A stretch of 64,000 nucleotides of DNA from CAWHJB01 sp963698715 (GTDB lineage Bacteria > Chloroflexota > Anaerolineae > Anaerolineales > UBA4823). The stretch covers positions 787,385-851,384 of the forward strand of contig CAVORW010000004.1 in NCBI GenBank assembly GCA_963698715.1, written 5' to 3'. Made by a program: the position numbers and the translations under genes. The notes below the pieces were generated by a model. It saw only the letters and a program-made list of their open reading frames with translations, ran no database searches and was not told the DNA's origin. Shown one piece after another: positions 8,078 to 15,954 of the stretch (position 1 is its first letter; the number at the start of each line of letters is the position of its first letter).

Positions 8078-9754
8078 TCATCCAGCGCAGCAGCTCAAAA
8101 GGCTGACGTCCTTCTCCAGCCCCAATACAGCCAGTTTCAATGCCTCGGCGTTGGTCAGGTAGGGGAACATGGTCTCGCGCAGGTGCTGGGCGGTAATCCC
8201 AAAACGGATGGCCAGCACTGCGACCTGGATCATCTCGCCCGCTTCGGGTGCCAGGACATGGGCGCCCAGGATCTGATCATTGGCGGGATTAACCACCAAT
8301 TTGACCAGCCCGCGCGTATCGCGGGCTGCCAGGGCACGCGGCACATAACTCATCGGTAAGCTGCTGATCTGCACATCAAATCCCTGCTGGCGCGCTTCTC
8401 TTTCCGTCAATCCGGCGCTGGCGATTTGCGGGTCGGTGAAGGTGAGGCGCGGGATGTAGCTGGTCTCATAGGATTTTCCTGAAGCGGTCAGGGCGTTTTC
8501 CGCAGCCAAGCCGCCGCCATAGGCAGCCACATAAACGAACATATCCCTTCCGGTCACATCCCCGGCAGCATAGATGAATGGATTTTCGGTTTTGAGCGTA
8601 TCATCCACCAGGATCTCCCCTTGTTTTCCCAGGTGCACACCGGCTTGTTCGAGACCCATCCCGCCCGTATTTGGGCGCCGGCCGGTTGCCACCAGAAGCT
8701 GTTCCGCATTCAGGGTAAATTCCTTTTCATTCACTTTTCCGGTCAGGAAGTAAAGACTATCCCTGCGCTCTACTTTTAGGGTCTGAAAGCCGGTAATCAT
8801 TTGCAGCCCTTCGGATTTCAGGTAATCCGCGAGCGCTGCGCTGATTTCCGGCTCCTCGAATGGCGCGATGGAAGGCATAAGTTCGAGCAATGTGATGTTG
8901 ACCCCGGCGAGTGCGAATGTCTGGGCTAACTCCAAGCCGACTGTGTTGGCGCCCAAAACGATCATGGATTTAGGGAGTTCCTTGAACTCCATTGCAGTGG
9001 TGCTGGTCAGGTAACCAGCTTCGACCAGACCAGGAATGGGCGGCGCCCAGGGTTGCGCGCCGGTAGCAATCACGATCTTTCCGGGCGTGTAGGATACCCC
9101 CTCGATATCAACCCCGTTACCGCCGGTCAGGCGAGCGCGTCCCTGGATGTAGGTGATCTCCGGATAAGCAGCCAGCACATCGAGATATTTGGACTGCCGC
9201 ATTTGCTCCACCAGCTTGTCTTTCTGATCGATCACCAACGGCCAGTTCAAACTACCCGCCATGGTCTCCACTCCTTCAAAACGGTGTTGGGCGGCCTGGT
9301 GGGACTGTTCTAAGGCACGCATCAGCGTCTTTGAAGGAATGCAGCCCACGTTGACGCACGTGCCGCCAAGCGTGCCCGCTTCCACCAACGCAACGCGATA
9401 GCTAAGTTCAGCCCCTTTAATGGCGGCCGCGAAGCCGGCCGCCCCACCGCCGATAACCATCAAATCGAATTGCGTCTCCCCATGCCCACCGCTGGCAGGC
9501 ACAGCTACCTCCTCATCTTCTGGACGGTGATCCTTGAGATTCGCCCGGTAGCCAGCCCGCTTCACGGCTGTTTCCAATGTCTGGCTGTCGATTTCCCCAT
9601 CAATGGTGACGGTCGCCTGGCCGGATTGCCAGCCGGGAACTGCCGCAGTTTGGACACCCGGCACACTCTTTAAAGCCTTTTCAACGTGCAAGGCGCAGGA
9701 ATCACAGGTCATACCCTGAATGTCAAATTCAAGAGGTTTGTTTTCAGCCATCAT
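8078..9754 (-). CDS. merA: Mercury(II) reductase MerA with N-terminal HMA domain
   Basis: Cytoplasmic flavoenzyme that reduces Hg(II) to Hg(0) with NADPH. Residues 10-70 are a heavy-metal-associated domain (GMTCDSC, C17 and C20). It is followed by FAD motif VIGGGAAGFAA near residue 100, redox pair C133/C138 in GGTCVNVGC, NADPH domain (GANTVGLEL), second FAD motif and a C-terminal vicinal cysteine pair C555-C556 (SCCAG) that hands Hg(II) to the active site. All diagnostic residues are present. A second ATG lies one codon downstream (9751) and is a little better placed after the GGAGG. It is transcribed after the merR-type gene with a 23-bp gap; no merT/merP transport genes are seen nearby. Confidence 0.93.
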   Translation of the reverse strand: MMAENKPLEFDIQGMTCDSCALHVEKALKSVPGVQTAAVPGWQSGQATVTIDGEIDSQTLETAVKRAGYRANLKDHRPEDEEVAVPASGGHGETQFDLMVIGGGAAGFAAAIKGAELSYRVALVEAGTLGGTCVNVGCIPSKTLMRALEQSHQAAQHRFEGVETMAGSLNWPLVIDQKDKLVEQMRQSKYLDVLAAYPEITYIQGRARLTGGNGVDIEGVSYTPGKIVIATGAQPWAPPIPGLVEAGYLTSTTAMEFKELPKSMIVLGANTVGLELAQTFALAGVNITLLELMPSIAPFEEPEISAALADYLKSEGLQMITGFQTLKVERRDSLYFLTGKVNEKEFTLNAEQLLVATGRRPNTGGMGLEQAGVHLGKQGEILVDDTLKTENPFIYAAGDVTGRDMFVYVAAYGGGLAAENALTASGKSYETSYIPRLTFTDPQIASAGLTEREARQQGFDVQISSLPMSYVPRALAARDTRGLVKLVVNPANDQILGAHVLAPEAGEMIQVAVLAIRFGITAQHLRETMFPYLTNAEALKLAVLGLEKDVSLLSCCAG

Positions 9755-9777
9755 TCCTCCGATCTCATTTCATCCAG

Positions 9778-10182
9778 CTATGATTGTTCGCTGACCAGGT
9801 GGCATACGCAGGCTTTGCCCTCCACGTCATCCAATGGAAAGGTCAGACCGAGGGCATAAAGCTCATGCAGTTCTTTTTCCAGGCTCTGCAAGGCCTGGAT
9901 CCGCGCGGCAATCTCGTCCGCTTTGGTCGATAAGCGCTCCAAAAGCGTCTTACAGGGCGCCTCGCCACGGTCGCGCATATCCAGGATCTCGCTGATTTCA
10001 GCAAGCGGTAAATCCAACCGGCGGGCTCCCGCAACCAGTCTCAGCCGGTTCACATCAACTTGCGAATATTGGCGATAACCATTCGGCTGGCGAGCTGGCG
10101 GCGGCAGTACGCCGATATGCTCGTAATAGCGGATGGTCTTGGCAGGAACGCCGGTTTGTTGCGCCAGCTCCTGGATTTTCAT
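9778..10182 (-). CDS. MerR-family metal-responsive regulator
   Basis: A 134-residue MerR-family activator. N-terminal winged helix (MKIQELAQQTGVPAKTIRYYEHIGVLPPP), then the dimerisation helix, with three Cys: C77 (APCKTLL) and C125/C127 (KACVCH). Three Cys with two near the C-terminus fit metal sensing by the MerR/ZntR/CadR branch; the exact metal cannot be read, but the adjacent merA favours Hg(II). The start at 10182 is chosen because AAGGAGG lies 7 nt upstream and MKIQEL is the usual N-terminus; nine extra upstream codons (to 10209) would run into the promoter. It probably controls the promoter at 10209-10239 and so both itself and merA. Confidence 0.88.
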   Translation of the reverse strand: MKIQELAQQTGVPAKTIRYYEHIGVLPPPARQPNGYRQYSQVDVNRLRLVAGARRLDLPLAEISEILDMRDRGEAPCKTLLERLSTKADEIAARIQALQSLEKELHELYALGLTFPLDDVEGKACVCHLVSEQS

Positions 10183-10208
10183 AACGGGCCTCCTTGTCAG
10201 CAGAGGCA

Positions 10209-10239
10209 AGTATAAACCTTCCAGTCACTGGAATGTCAA
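10209..10239 (-). promoter_or_regulatory. MerR-type promoter with 19-bp spacer and operator dyad
   Basis: On the - strand a perfect -35 TTGACA (10234-10239) and a -10 TATACT (10209-10214) are separated by 19 bp, the overlong spacer typical of promoters that MerR proteins activate by DNA distortion. The spacer holds the perfect dyad TTCCAGTcACTGGAA (10219-10233), centred between the two elements. The promoter faces merR (10182) and merA, so the pair should be metal-inducible and autoregulated. Confidence 0.85.
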
Positions 10240-10326
10240 GGGTAATTTCGCAACCCGTAGAAATAGCTAAAATATCCAACCCTGGCACCGGAGCAACCAT
10301 ATTACCGACCTGAGCGCGGTCAAATT

Positions 10327-10914
10327 CTATTCTTTATCAGTTGCCAAGCGCCGAGGCCAGCGGCTCTTCAATTTTGGGATGAGCAAATAACCTAACAGTA
10401 TCACATTCAACAAAAGTTCGAACACCACAAACTGTCCCCCAAAATGCGCCCTGTCCCAGTAACTGATGGGGCTGAGAAACCGGAGATGCCAATTGAATGG
10501 CCAGAACAATAGCGGACCGTCGTTGTGGTGTGTGAGGATGTCGATCACAGAATGCACCATAGCGCCGAACACAAACCATAGCCCCCAGTGCCCGCGTGTA
10601 TTGGGCCTGTCAAGATAGCGCCAGAGCAGGATTGCGTAGAAGACCAGGGCAGTGGGCGAGTGCAGGAAATTATGGCTGGCAACCCACCAGGGGTTATTGA
10701 AGTACAGGTCGTCGAAGGCGCTGTTCATCATTCCCGATACAGGCTGAACAGCAAAATACCAGTTGTAAAAGAGAAAGCCCAATGTCAGTAACGCCAGAGG
10801 AATATCGGGCGCGACTGAACCCCAAAGAAAAGCAGATCTGGCGAATTTCGATTTTGAACCAAATTTTTTCCCGAGTGCAGCATTAATCACGAGATGGGTG
10901 GGAAGTGTATTCAT
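10327..10914 (-). CDS. YdjM-like membrane-bound metal-dependent hydrolase family protein
   Basis: A 195-residue membrane protein. The pattern PTHLVINAALG at the N-terminus, PDIPL near residue 36, HNFLHSP near residue 82 and HSVIDILTHHNDGPLLFWPF near residue 120 (paired His/Asp near membrane helices) matches the LexA-regulated YdjM family of predicted membrane metal-dependent hydrolases. About four hydrophobic segments are visible. Substrate unknown. It follows the lipoprotein gene by 14 bp on the same strand and is likely the last gene of that cluster; the MerR promoter lies just downstream. Confidence 0.7.
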   Translation of the reverse strand: MNTLPTHLVINAALGKKFGSKSKFARSAFLWGSVAPDIPLALLTLGFLFYNWYFAVQPVSGMMNSAFDDLYFNNPWWVASHNFLHSPTALVFYAILLWRYLDRPNTRGHWGLWFVFGAMVHSVIDILTHHNDGPLLFWPFNWHLRFLSPISYWDRAHFGGQFVVFELLLNVILLGYLLIPKLKSRWPRRLATDKE

Positions 10915-10928
10915 GGTTTATGAAGGCG

Positions 10929-11774
10929 CTACTTGAGAAATTCTCCATACACAGCAATATCAACTGCCCCGGTGTTGCCGCCGGTTGTGTCCATCAGCTC
11001 AAGTTTCAGGGTTTGGGCTTCGAAAGCAACCTCAAATTGATAAGGCTGGCTGGCGTCGGGCAGGCTGAAAGGCCCTAAGACTTGTCCAGTCTCGGTCGTC
11101 ACGGTGAAAGCCTGGGTGATCGCGCTGCCATCCGCCATAGAGCGGCTATGAAAGGAAACGGCCGTCACGCGGGCGGGTTGGGCAAGTTTTATTTCCACCC
11201 AGGCAGCGTTGCCATCCCCGGCGCTCGACCAGACGGTGTTGGGATTATCGTCAAACGCATTGGCGATGCCCCAATTGGCAGAAGGAGCGGCGTCGCCAAA
11301 GGCGCTGCTGTATCCGATAATCTCTGCGCCAAGCACGGGGGAAGCCAGATTTTCTATGACTGAGGTTTCTTCCGGCGGGGTGGTGAAGGTCATCACATCG
11401 GAAAGATAAACCATACCTGAGGCGTCCACTCCCTGTACGCGAAAGTAGTAGCTTGTCTCAGGCTCAAGCCCTACCAGCAGTGGGCTATGGTCGGTGTGCG
11501 CTCCGCCTGCCATGTCCTGGTCCAAACTCAACGACCCAAATTGGGGGGTTTTGCCATAAACGATCGTACAGGCAACAGGGATCTTGGTTTGAATTGGCAG
11601 CCTGGCGCTGCCATCATTTTCGAAATTTGTTACCTGTAATGGTTGCTCGATGATCTCTTCAATGGGGCTAAATGAAACCCCAGATGTGATCGTCTGGCTG
11701 TTCGATGCAGCAGGTGCACAAGCTCCGAGCATCAGAGCAAAGAATAGTAAAATACTGAAACGCAACTTATTCAT
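10929..11774 (-). CDS. Lipoprotein with Fn3-like and F5/8 type C-like (discoidin) domain
   Basis: A 281-residue lipoprotein: signal peptide with lipobox LGAC (Cys near residue 19). Residues about 50-130 look like a fibronectin type III/purple-phosphatase N-domain strand set (ETSYYFRVQGVDASG). Residues about 150-280 look like an F5/8 type C carbohydrate-binding domain (NAFDDNPNTVWSSAGDGNAAWVEIKL, a classic discoidin pattern). It probably binds sugars or polymers at the cell surface. The ATG overlaps the end of the halogenase-like gene by 8 bp. No catalytic domain seen. Confidence 0.7.
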   Translation of the reverse strand: MNKLRFSILLFFALMLGACAPAASNSQTITSGVSFSPIEEIIEQPLQVTNFENDGSARLPIQTKIPVACTIVYGKTPQFGSLSLDQDMAGGAHTDHSPLLVGLEPETSYYFRVQGVDASGMVYLSDVMTFTTPPEETSVIENLASPVLGAEIIGYSSAFGDAAPSANWGIANAFDDNPNTVWSSAGDGNAAWVEIKLAQPARVTAVSFHSRSMADGSAITQAFTVTTETGQVLGPFSLPDASQPYQFEVAFEAQTLKLELMDTTGGNTGAVDIAVYGEFLK

Positions 11775-13506
11775 TTTCTTTCAACCTTTTTATATCTGGA
11801 ATACTGTTTGATTGCCAGGAAAGCCGGCTATTTGCCCTGCGCAGCCATTTCAGAGCGAAACGAGAATATCGAATTTGATCCTTCCCGCCCTGGCGCAGTA
11901 AATTGATGAGCGTCATATTCCCGAAGAAATGTTGGCGGTAAGCGCCGCTGCCCATAAAACCATCTTCTTTGTTAAGCAGGTTCAGGCGGATCTTGTTGCG
12001 GGGCAGGTGGTTCTTTCCATTCAGGACGGCCTGGAAAGGTTTTGGTAACCAGGGGAAAGATGTAAACAAGGCGTATGCCTCAGCCACAACTCGCTCCACA
12101 TCCTGCTCATCGTCAGGATTGACCTGCTCAAACAGTCCGTCAATAATTTCCTGGATCTGGAAGAATTCATCAAACCCGCCACCTGCCAGGCGATTGTTCT
12201 TCAGGAGTTCAATGTACTCAGCGCGGTCCCGGGCGCGCATGCGAGTGATGCTGAGCATCAAATATTCAAGGTAAGCTCCCAGCAGCCACTGGATGGAGTA
12301 CACCCGCCACAATTTAGGATGCGACCAGGATTTGACGGAATTGGCCGTCAGGCGGTCGTGCATCCGGATATATTCGAGGGTGGTTTTTTCTACGGAGGCA
12401 AAGGCTGAAGCGGAATAATCACCGGTTTTTTTCGCTTCGATCAGCAAATCCGCCAGGAGCATGACGCTCATATGGGTGACATATAGCCCTTTGGAATAGA
12501 GAGGATCGATGAAGCCGGCTGCGTGACCAAGCAGGGCGAAACGATCTCCAACGACATGGCTGGAGGAATACTGGAGCCGGTCGGCGCGCACCCAGCCGCG
12601 CACGGCTTTGGCATTTTTGAACTGCTCGCGGATGGCAGGAAACTGCTCGATAAACTGATAGAACTCCGCCTCAGGGCTGAGATCGTTCTGAGGAGGGTAG
12701 AGGCGCGGGTCGAGCAGCAAGCCCACACTGCACAAGGGGTTGGTAGAGCCAGCATGGTTGTTAAACGGGATCACCCACAACCATCCCCCACGAAAAATGT
12801 GATGAAGTGTGCCTTCAGACCAGCGGAATGGAACGCCATATTCCTGCTGTGAAATATGAACATCGTTGAAGCAGGGGACATCCACCATGTGGGTAAACAT
12901 ACCGCGGGTATGAGTTTGTAAGTTGAAATCACGCAGATCGAACTGCTCGGCAACTAACGATCGAAAACCGCCAGCGTCTACGATGTAATTGGCGCGATAG
13001 GTCTGTCCCTTTTGGGTAGTTATTTCTACATAATCCGGCTGGATTTGAACCACGGCAACGGGCGTTCCCTGTAATACGGTTGCACCATAGGAGACGGCAA
13101 CCGAGGTCAGGTAGTAATCGGTATCCTGGCGATAGAGATGGAGTTCATGACCATAAGGCTGCTTGGGGATAATTGCCTGCAAGGCATGGTTCGGATCTGG
13201 CTCCTGGCCAGGAAGGTGATGCACGAAACCGAAATGGCGTTTAACCCCGTGGGATGTACCGGCGTAGTCGAAGTAATTCTCCGAGCTGAAATAGGCAAGT
13301 TCCGGCACATCATAGAACTGCGCCAGGGCGCGCATTGACTCGGATGTCTCCAGGATTGTAGATTCTCCCACTGCGAATTTCGGATGGACGCCCGCTTCGA
13401 AAACAATTACGGACAATCCCTGGCGCTCCAGAATAGCAGCCAGGGTAGAGCCACCCATGCCAGAACCAATAATGGCAACGTCATAAACCATAATTTTCTC
13501 AGTCAA
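11767..13506 (-). CDS. FAD-dependent halogenase-like oxidoreductase
   Basis: A 579-residue flavoprotein of the tryptophan-halogenase/geranylgeranyl-reductase superfamily. FAD motif GSGMGGS at residues 14-20, GEST at 47-50, halogenase-type WLWVIP at 242-247 (the WxWxIP pattern) and the second FAD motif LGHAAGFIDPLYSKG. Whether it halogenates is uncertain: a Lys is present near residue 89 (HGVKRHFGF), but equivalence to the catalytic Lys of PrnA is only a guess, and many relatives are monooxygenases. The start is a TTG with GAGGAG 9 nt upstream; an ATG five codons in (13491) lacks a good RBS. It directly abuts the stop of the Sec-peroxiredoxin-like gene. Confidence 0.72.
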   Translation of the reverse strand: MTEKIMVYDVAIIGSGMGGSTLAAILERQGLSVIVFEAGVHPKFAVGESTILETSESMRALAQFYDVPELAYFSSENYFDYAGTSHGVKRHFGFVHHLPGQEPDPNHALQAIIPKQPYGHELHLYRQDTDYYLTSVAVSYGATVLQGTPVAVVQIQPDYVEITTQKGQTYRANYIVDAGGFRSLVAEQFDLRDFNLQTHTRGMFTHMVDVPCFNDVHISQQEYGVPFRWSEGTLHHIFRGGWLWVIPFNNHAGSTNPLCSVGLLLDPRLYPPQNDLSPEAEFYQFIEQFPAIREQFKNAKAVRGWVRADRLQYSSSHVVGDRFALLGHAAGFIDPLYSKGLYVTHMSVMLLADLLIEAKKTGDYSASAFASVEKTTLEYIRMHDRLTANSVKSWSHPKLWRVYSIQWLLGAYLEYLMLSITRMRARDRAEYIELLKNNRLAGGGFDEFFQIQEIIDGLFEQVNPDDEQDVERVVAEAYALFTSFPWLPKPFQAVLNGKNHLPRNKIRLNLLNKEDGFMGSGAYRQHFFGNMTLINLLRQGGKDQIRYSRFALKWLRRANSRLSWQSNSIPDIKRLKENE

Positions 13507-14076
13507 TTATTCAATCTCCTCTACCAGTATTTGCCGCAGATATCCTAACAAGTACTGCGCTGTGGGGCGATCCGTCGGGGTATTGCTGCGGTAGGCCATC
13601 TGCAAGATGCCGTTCTGATCGACAATGAAGTCTCCGCCCAGTTGCGTTGTATCATCCCCATGTGAGTCATAGGATGGACGACCGGTGAGCCTATGCGTGG
13701 CAACCTTCCAGATTGTTTTTAGATTTCGTGAGCGCCAAAAAGAGCGCTCCAGTCCATAGGCACGGTACACTTCCCGCTGGCGATCCAGCAACACATCAAA
13801 CGTCGTGCAGGTTTCTTTGAGCCAAGCCTGCACCGCAGGCAGGGTGCCAAATGAAATAATCAGGACACGCGTATCCAATTGGCTAAATTCTTCCTTGTGA
13901 TGGCACAACTGTGCCACATGCTCCCGACAGGGTATTCAACCCAGGTGGCGCAGGAAGACAAGCAGGGTAAAACGGTGATCGCGCAAACTCGTATCCAGGG
14001 AAACCGGCTTACCTTCTACATTGTTCAGCGTAAACAGTGGTGCTGGTTTGTTATTGCTTTGAATCAAATTTCTCAT
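13507..14076 (-). CDS. Peroxiredoxin-like (AhpC-TSA_2 type) probable selenoprotein, UxxC motif, TGA at codon 47
   Basis: Read through one TGA (13936-13938), this is a 189-residue thioredoxin-fold protein. N-terminus NNKPAPLFTLNNVEGKPVSL, then LVFLRHLG-U-IPCREHVAQL, and QLGGDFIVDQNG in the C-terminal half. The TGA sits exactly where the peroxidatic/redox Cys of FLRHxGCxxCRE peroxiredoxin-like proteins lies, giving U47xxC50. The start ATG at 14076 overlaps the stop of the VTT gene (TGATG), and AAGGA is about 10 nt upstream. Ordinary calling would start at 13917 (GTG), losing the active site. A hairpin 19 nt after the TGA (13901-13916) could be the bacterial SECIS. TGA is used as a normal stop in neighbouring genes, so this is not general reassignment. 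The paralog at 19708-20250 has the same TGA. Likely a thiol/selenol peroxide-detoxifying or redox enzyme. Confidence 0.82.
13901..13938 (-). promoter_or_regulatory. Candidate bacterial SECIS following the in-frame TGA
   Basis: The TGA (13936-13938) is followed, after 19 nt, by TGGCACAGTTGTGCCA (13901-13916 read on - strand). It folds as a 6-bp stem with an AGTT loop holding the GU seen in SelB-binding loops. Distance and loop size fall within what is accepted for bacterial SECIS elements inside the coding region. The same hairpin at the same distance occurs in the paralog. Confidence 0.65.
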
Positions 14077-14789
14077 CAATTTAATGTCCTTATCTCCCGA
14101 GTTCTAAACCAACGCGAGAGGGCAATACTCAAGGCGAACATCACAGCTGAGACGATCAGCAGATTGAGATTGATCGCTTCCGCTGGAGCGGCGAAATCTC
14201 CTTCGAGCGCGGCACCGATCAGGCCAAACGAGATCGTGCCGGGAATACTGCCCAGGATGGTTGCCAGCAAGAAGCCGCGCCAGCTGATATTTAGGAAACC
14301 GGAAAAGTAGCTCACCAGATCGTATGGCAGAAACAAGAAGCGCATGGTCAATGCGGTCTCGAAACTGTTCTGGCGTAATCGTTGCGCGTAGCGGTTGACC
14401 AGGTCGAGTTTGCCGAACCGGCCTAATAGTGCGCTTCCAAAGTAGCGCCCAATCAAATAGGCGACCAGAGAAGAAAGATTGCTGGCGATGATAGCGTACG
14501 CGATCCCTGTCGCAGGCCCATAGAGGTATCCGGCTGCCATGGTCACGAATGTCGCCGGAAATAAGAACAAAGGACGGATCATGTATAAGAGTACGTAAAG
14601 AAAGAACCCAAGCGGGTTGCCGGCTAAGAAGGTGATGACGCCTCTCATCATCTCAATAGAAGAAAGGTTATTGGCGCGGGTGTACCACCAATAACCGGCA
14701 ATGACAAAGATCCAGGCGATACCGGCTATTTTCCTTTCTCGTGAGAGAATAGAACTAATTCTTCCGCCGGGGTGGCTTTCTTTATTCAT
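14076..14789 (-). CDS. VTT-domain (TVP38/TMEM64, DedA-like) membrane protein
   Basis: A 237-residue membrane protein of the VTT/SNARE-associated family. Five to six hydrophobic segments, with the family stretch RPLFLFPATFVTMAAGYLYG and AYLIGRYFG around residues 75-125, and the second re-entrant loop FLFLPYDLVSYFSGF. Bacterial relatives are linked to lipid scrambling/transport and envelope homeostasis; the exact cargo is not readable. A start at 14789 (MNKESH) with AGGA about 10 nt upstream is preferred over the 30-codon longer frame, which has no family similarity. Its stop overlaps the start of the Sec-peroxiredoxin-like gene (TGATG). Confidence 0.8.
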   Translation of the reverse strand: MNKESHPGGRISSILSRERKIAGIAWIFVIAGYWWYTRANNLSSIEMMRGVITFLAGNPLGFFLYVLLYMIRPLFLFPATFVTMAAGYLYGPATGIAYAIIASNLSSLVAYLIGRYFGSALLGRFGKLDLVNRYAQRLRQNSFETALTMRFLFLPYDLVSYFSGFLNISWRGFLLATILGSIPGTISFGLIGAALEGDFAAPAEAINLNLLIVSAVMFALSIALSRWFRTREIRTLN

Positions 14790-14921
14790 ACTAATGCAAT
14801 CCTGGCCCGCCTCACCATAAACGGAGAGACAGGCCGTTTTCTCCAGAATAAAACAGGAAACGGTGGCGAATCCAGTCAACTCATTCGATCTCCAAAGTGA
14901 TTGCCCTATCCAAAGGGAAGG

Positions 14922-15827
14922 CTATGCTTTCTTAACTGCATGCCCGCCAAATTGATTGCGCATGGCTGCCAGCAGGCGATCCGAGAAAGGCGCCTCGCTG
15001 CGGGAGCGGAGCCGGCGCTGTAATGACAGCGTAATTACCGGGGCAGCCACATCCAAATCGACTGCTTCGAATACTGTCCAGCGGCCCTCACCCGAATCCG
15101 CCACCCAGGCTTTGATATCTTTCAAATCCTGATCTTCTGCCAGGGCGTTGGAAGTCAAGTCCAACAACCACGAGCGCACGACGCTGCCATATCGCCAGAT
15201 CTCAGCAACCTGGTGCAGGTCCAGGCCAAATTCTTGCTTGGCTTTCAGAATTTCAAAGCCTTCTGCATAGGCCTGCATCAATCCATATTCAATCCCATTG
15301 TGGATCATCTTCACATAATGCCCGGCGCCATGTGGGCCGACGTAGCCCCAACCTTGATGGGGTGCCGGGGCCAATGTCTCAAATATTGCCCGGTGGCGTT
15401 CAACCACCTCGTTGTTCCCTCCAATCATCATGCTGTAACCTTCAGCCAGCCCCCAGATACCACCCGATGTACCGACGTCGATAAATTCCAGGCCTTTAGC
15501 ATGAAGAATTTGGGCACGACGCTGGGTATCTTTGTAGTTTGAATTTCCGCCATCGATGATTGTGTCGCCAGGTGAAAGCAGCTCTGCCAGTCGTAAGATC
15601 GTTTGCTCGGTGATGTCGCCTGAAGGCACCATCACCCAAACAGAGCGCGGGGCCGCTAATTTAGCAGTAATTTCTGCCAGGGTATAAGCTCCCTGGGCGC
15701 CGTCATTTTCGAGCGATTGGATAGCGGCCTTGTTACTATCAAAACCCACCACCCGATGTCCGCCGCGCAACAGGCGAGTTGCCATATTGGCGCCCATCTT
15801 TCCTAACCCTACCATTGCAATTTCCAT
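14922..15827 (-). CDS. gnd: 6-phosphogluconate dehydrogenase, decarboxylating (short GndA/YqeC type)
   Basis: A 301-residue enzyme that oxidises 6-phosphogluconate to ribulose-5-phosphate and CO2. Rossmann motif VGLGKMGANMA near residue 5, GGNSNYKDT (substrate binding), DVGTSGGIWGLAEGYSMMIGG and the catalytic Lys/Asn region GAGHYVKMIHNGIEYG. The length near 300 residues marks the short homologs, often NAD-dependent, rather than the 470-residue classical form. The start at 15827 (MEIAMVGLG) is preferred because GGAG lies 8 nt upstream; the longer frame to 15857 adds nothing conserved. With pgl (30235), glk, tkt and tal-pgi it supplies most of the pentose phosphate pathway; zwf is not in the window. 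Confidence 0.92.
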   Translation of the reverse strand: MEIAMVGLGKMGANMATRLLRGGHRVVGFDSNKAAIQSLENDGAQGAYTLAEITAKLAAPRSVWVMVPSGDITEQTILRLAELLSPGDTIIDGGNSNYKDTQRRAQILHAKGLEFIDVGTSGGIWGLAEGYSMMIGGNNEVVERHRAIFETLAPAPHQGWGYVGPHGAGHYVKMIHNGIEYGLMQAYAEGFEILKAKQEFGLDLHQVAEIWRYGSVVRSWLLDLTSNALAEDQDLKDIKAWVADSGEGRWTVFEAVDLDVAAPVITLSLQRRLRSRSEAPFSDRLLAAMRNQFGGHAVKKA

Positions 15828-15954
15828 TGTTAAAGCTCCAATTCTCAATAAGTTCAAATTTTGGGATCGAGAGTGACAATCATTCGATCTCCAGTGTCCG
15901 AGTATATAGACATGGTCAGGACCGTTATTATTACCTGCATCTTAAAATGGACGT

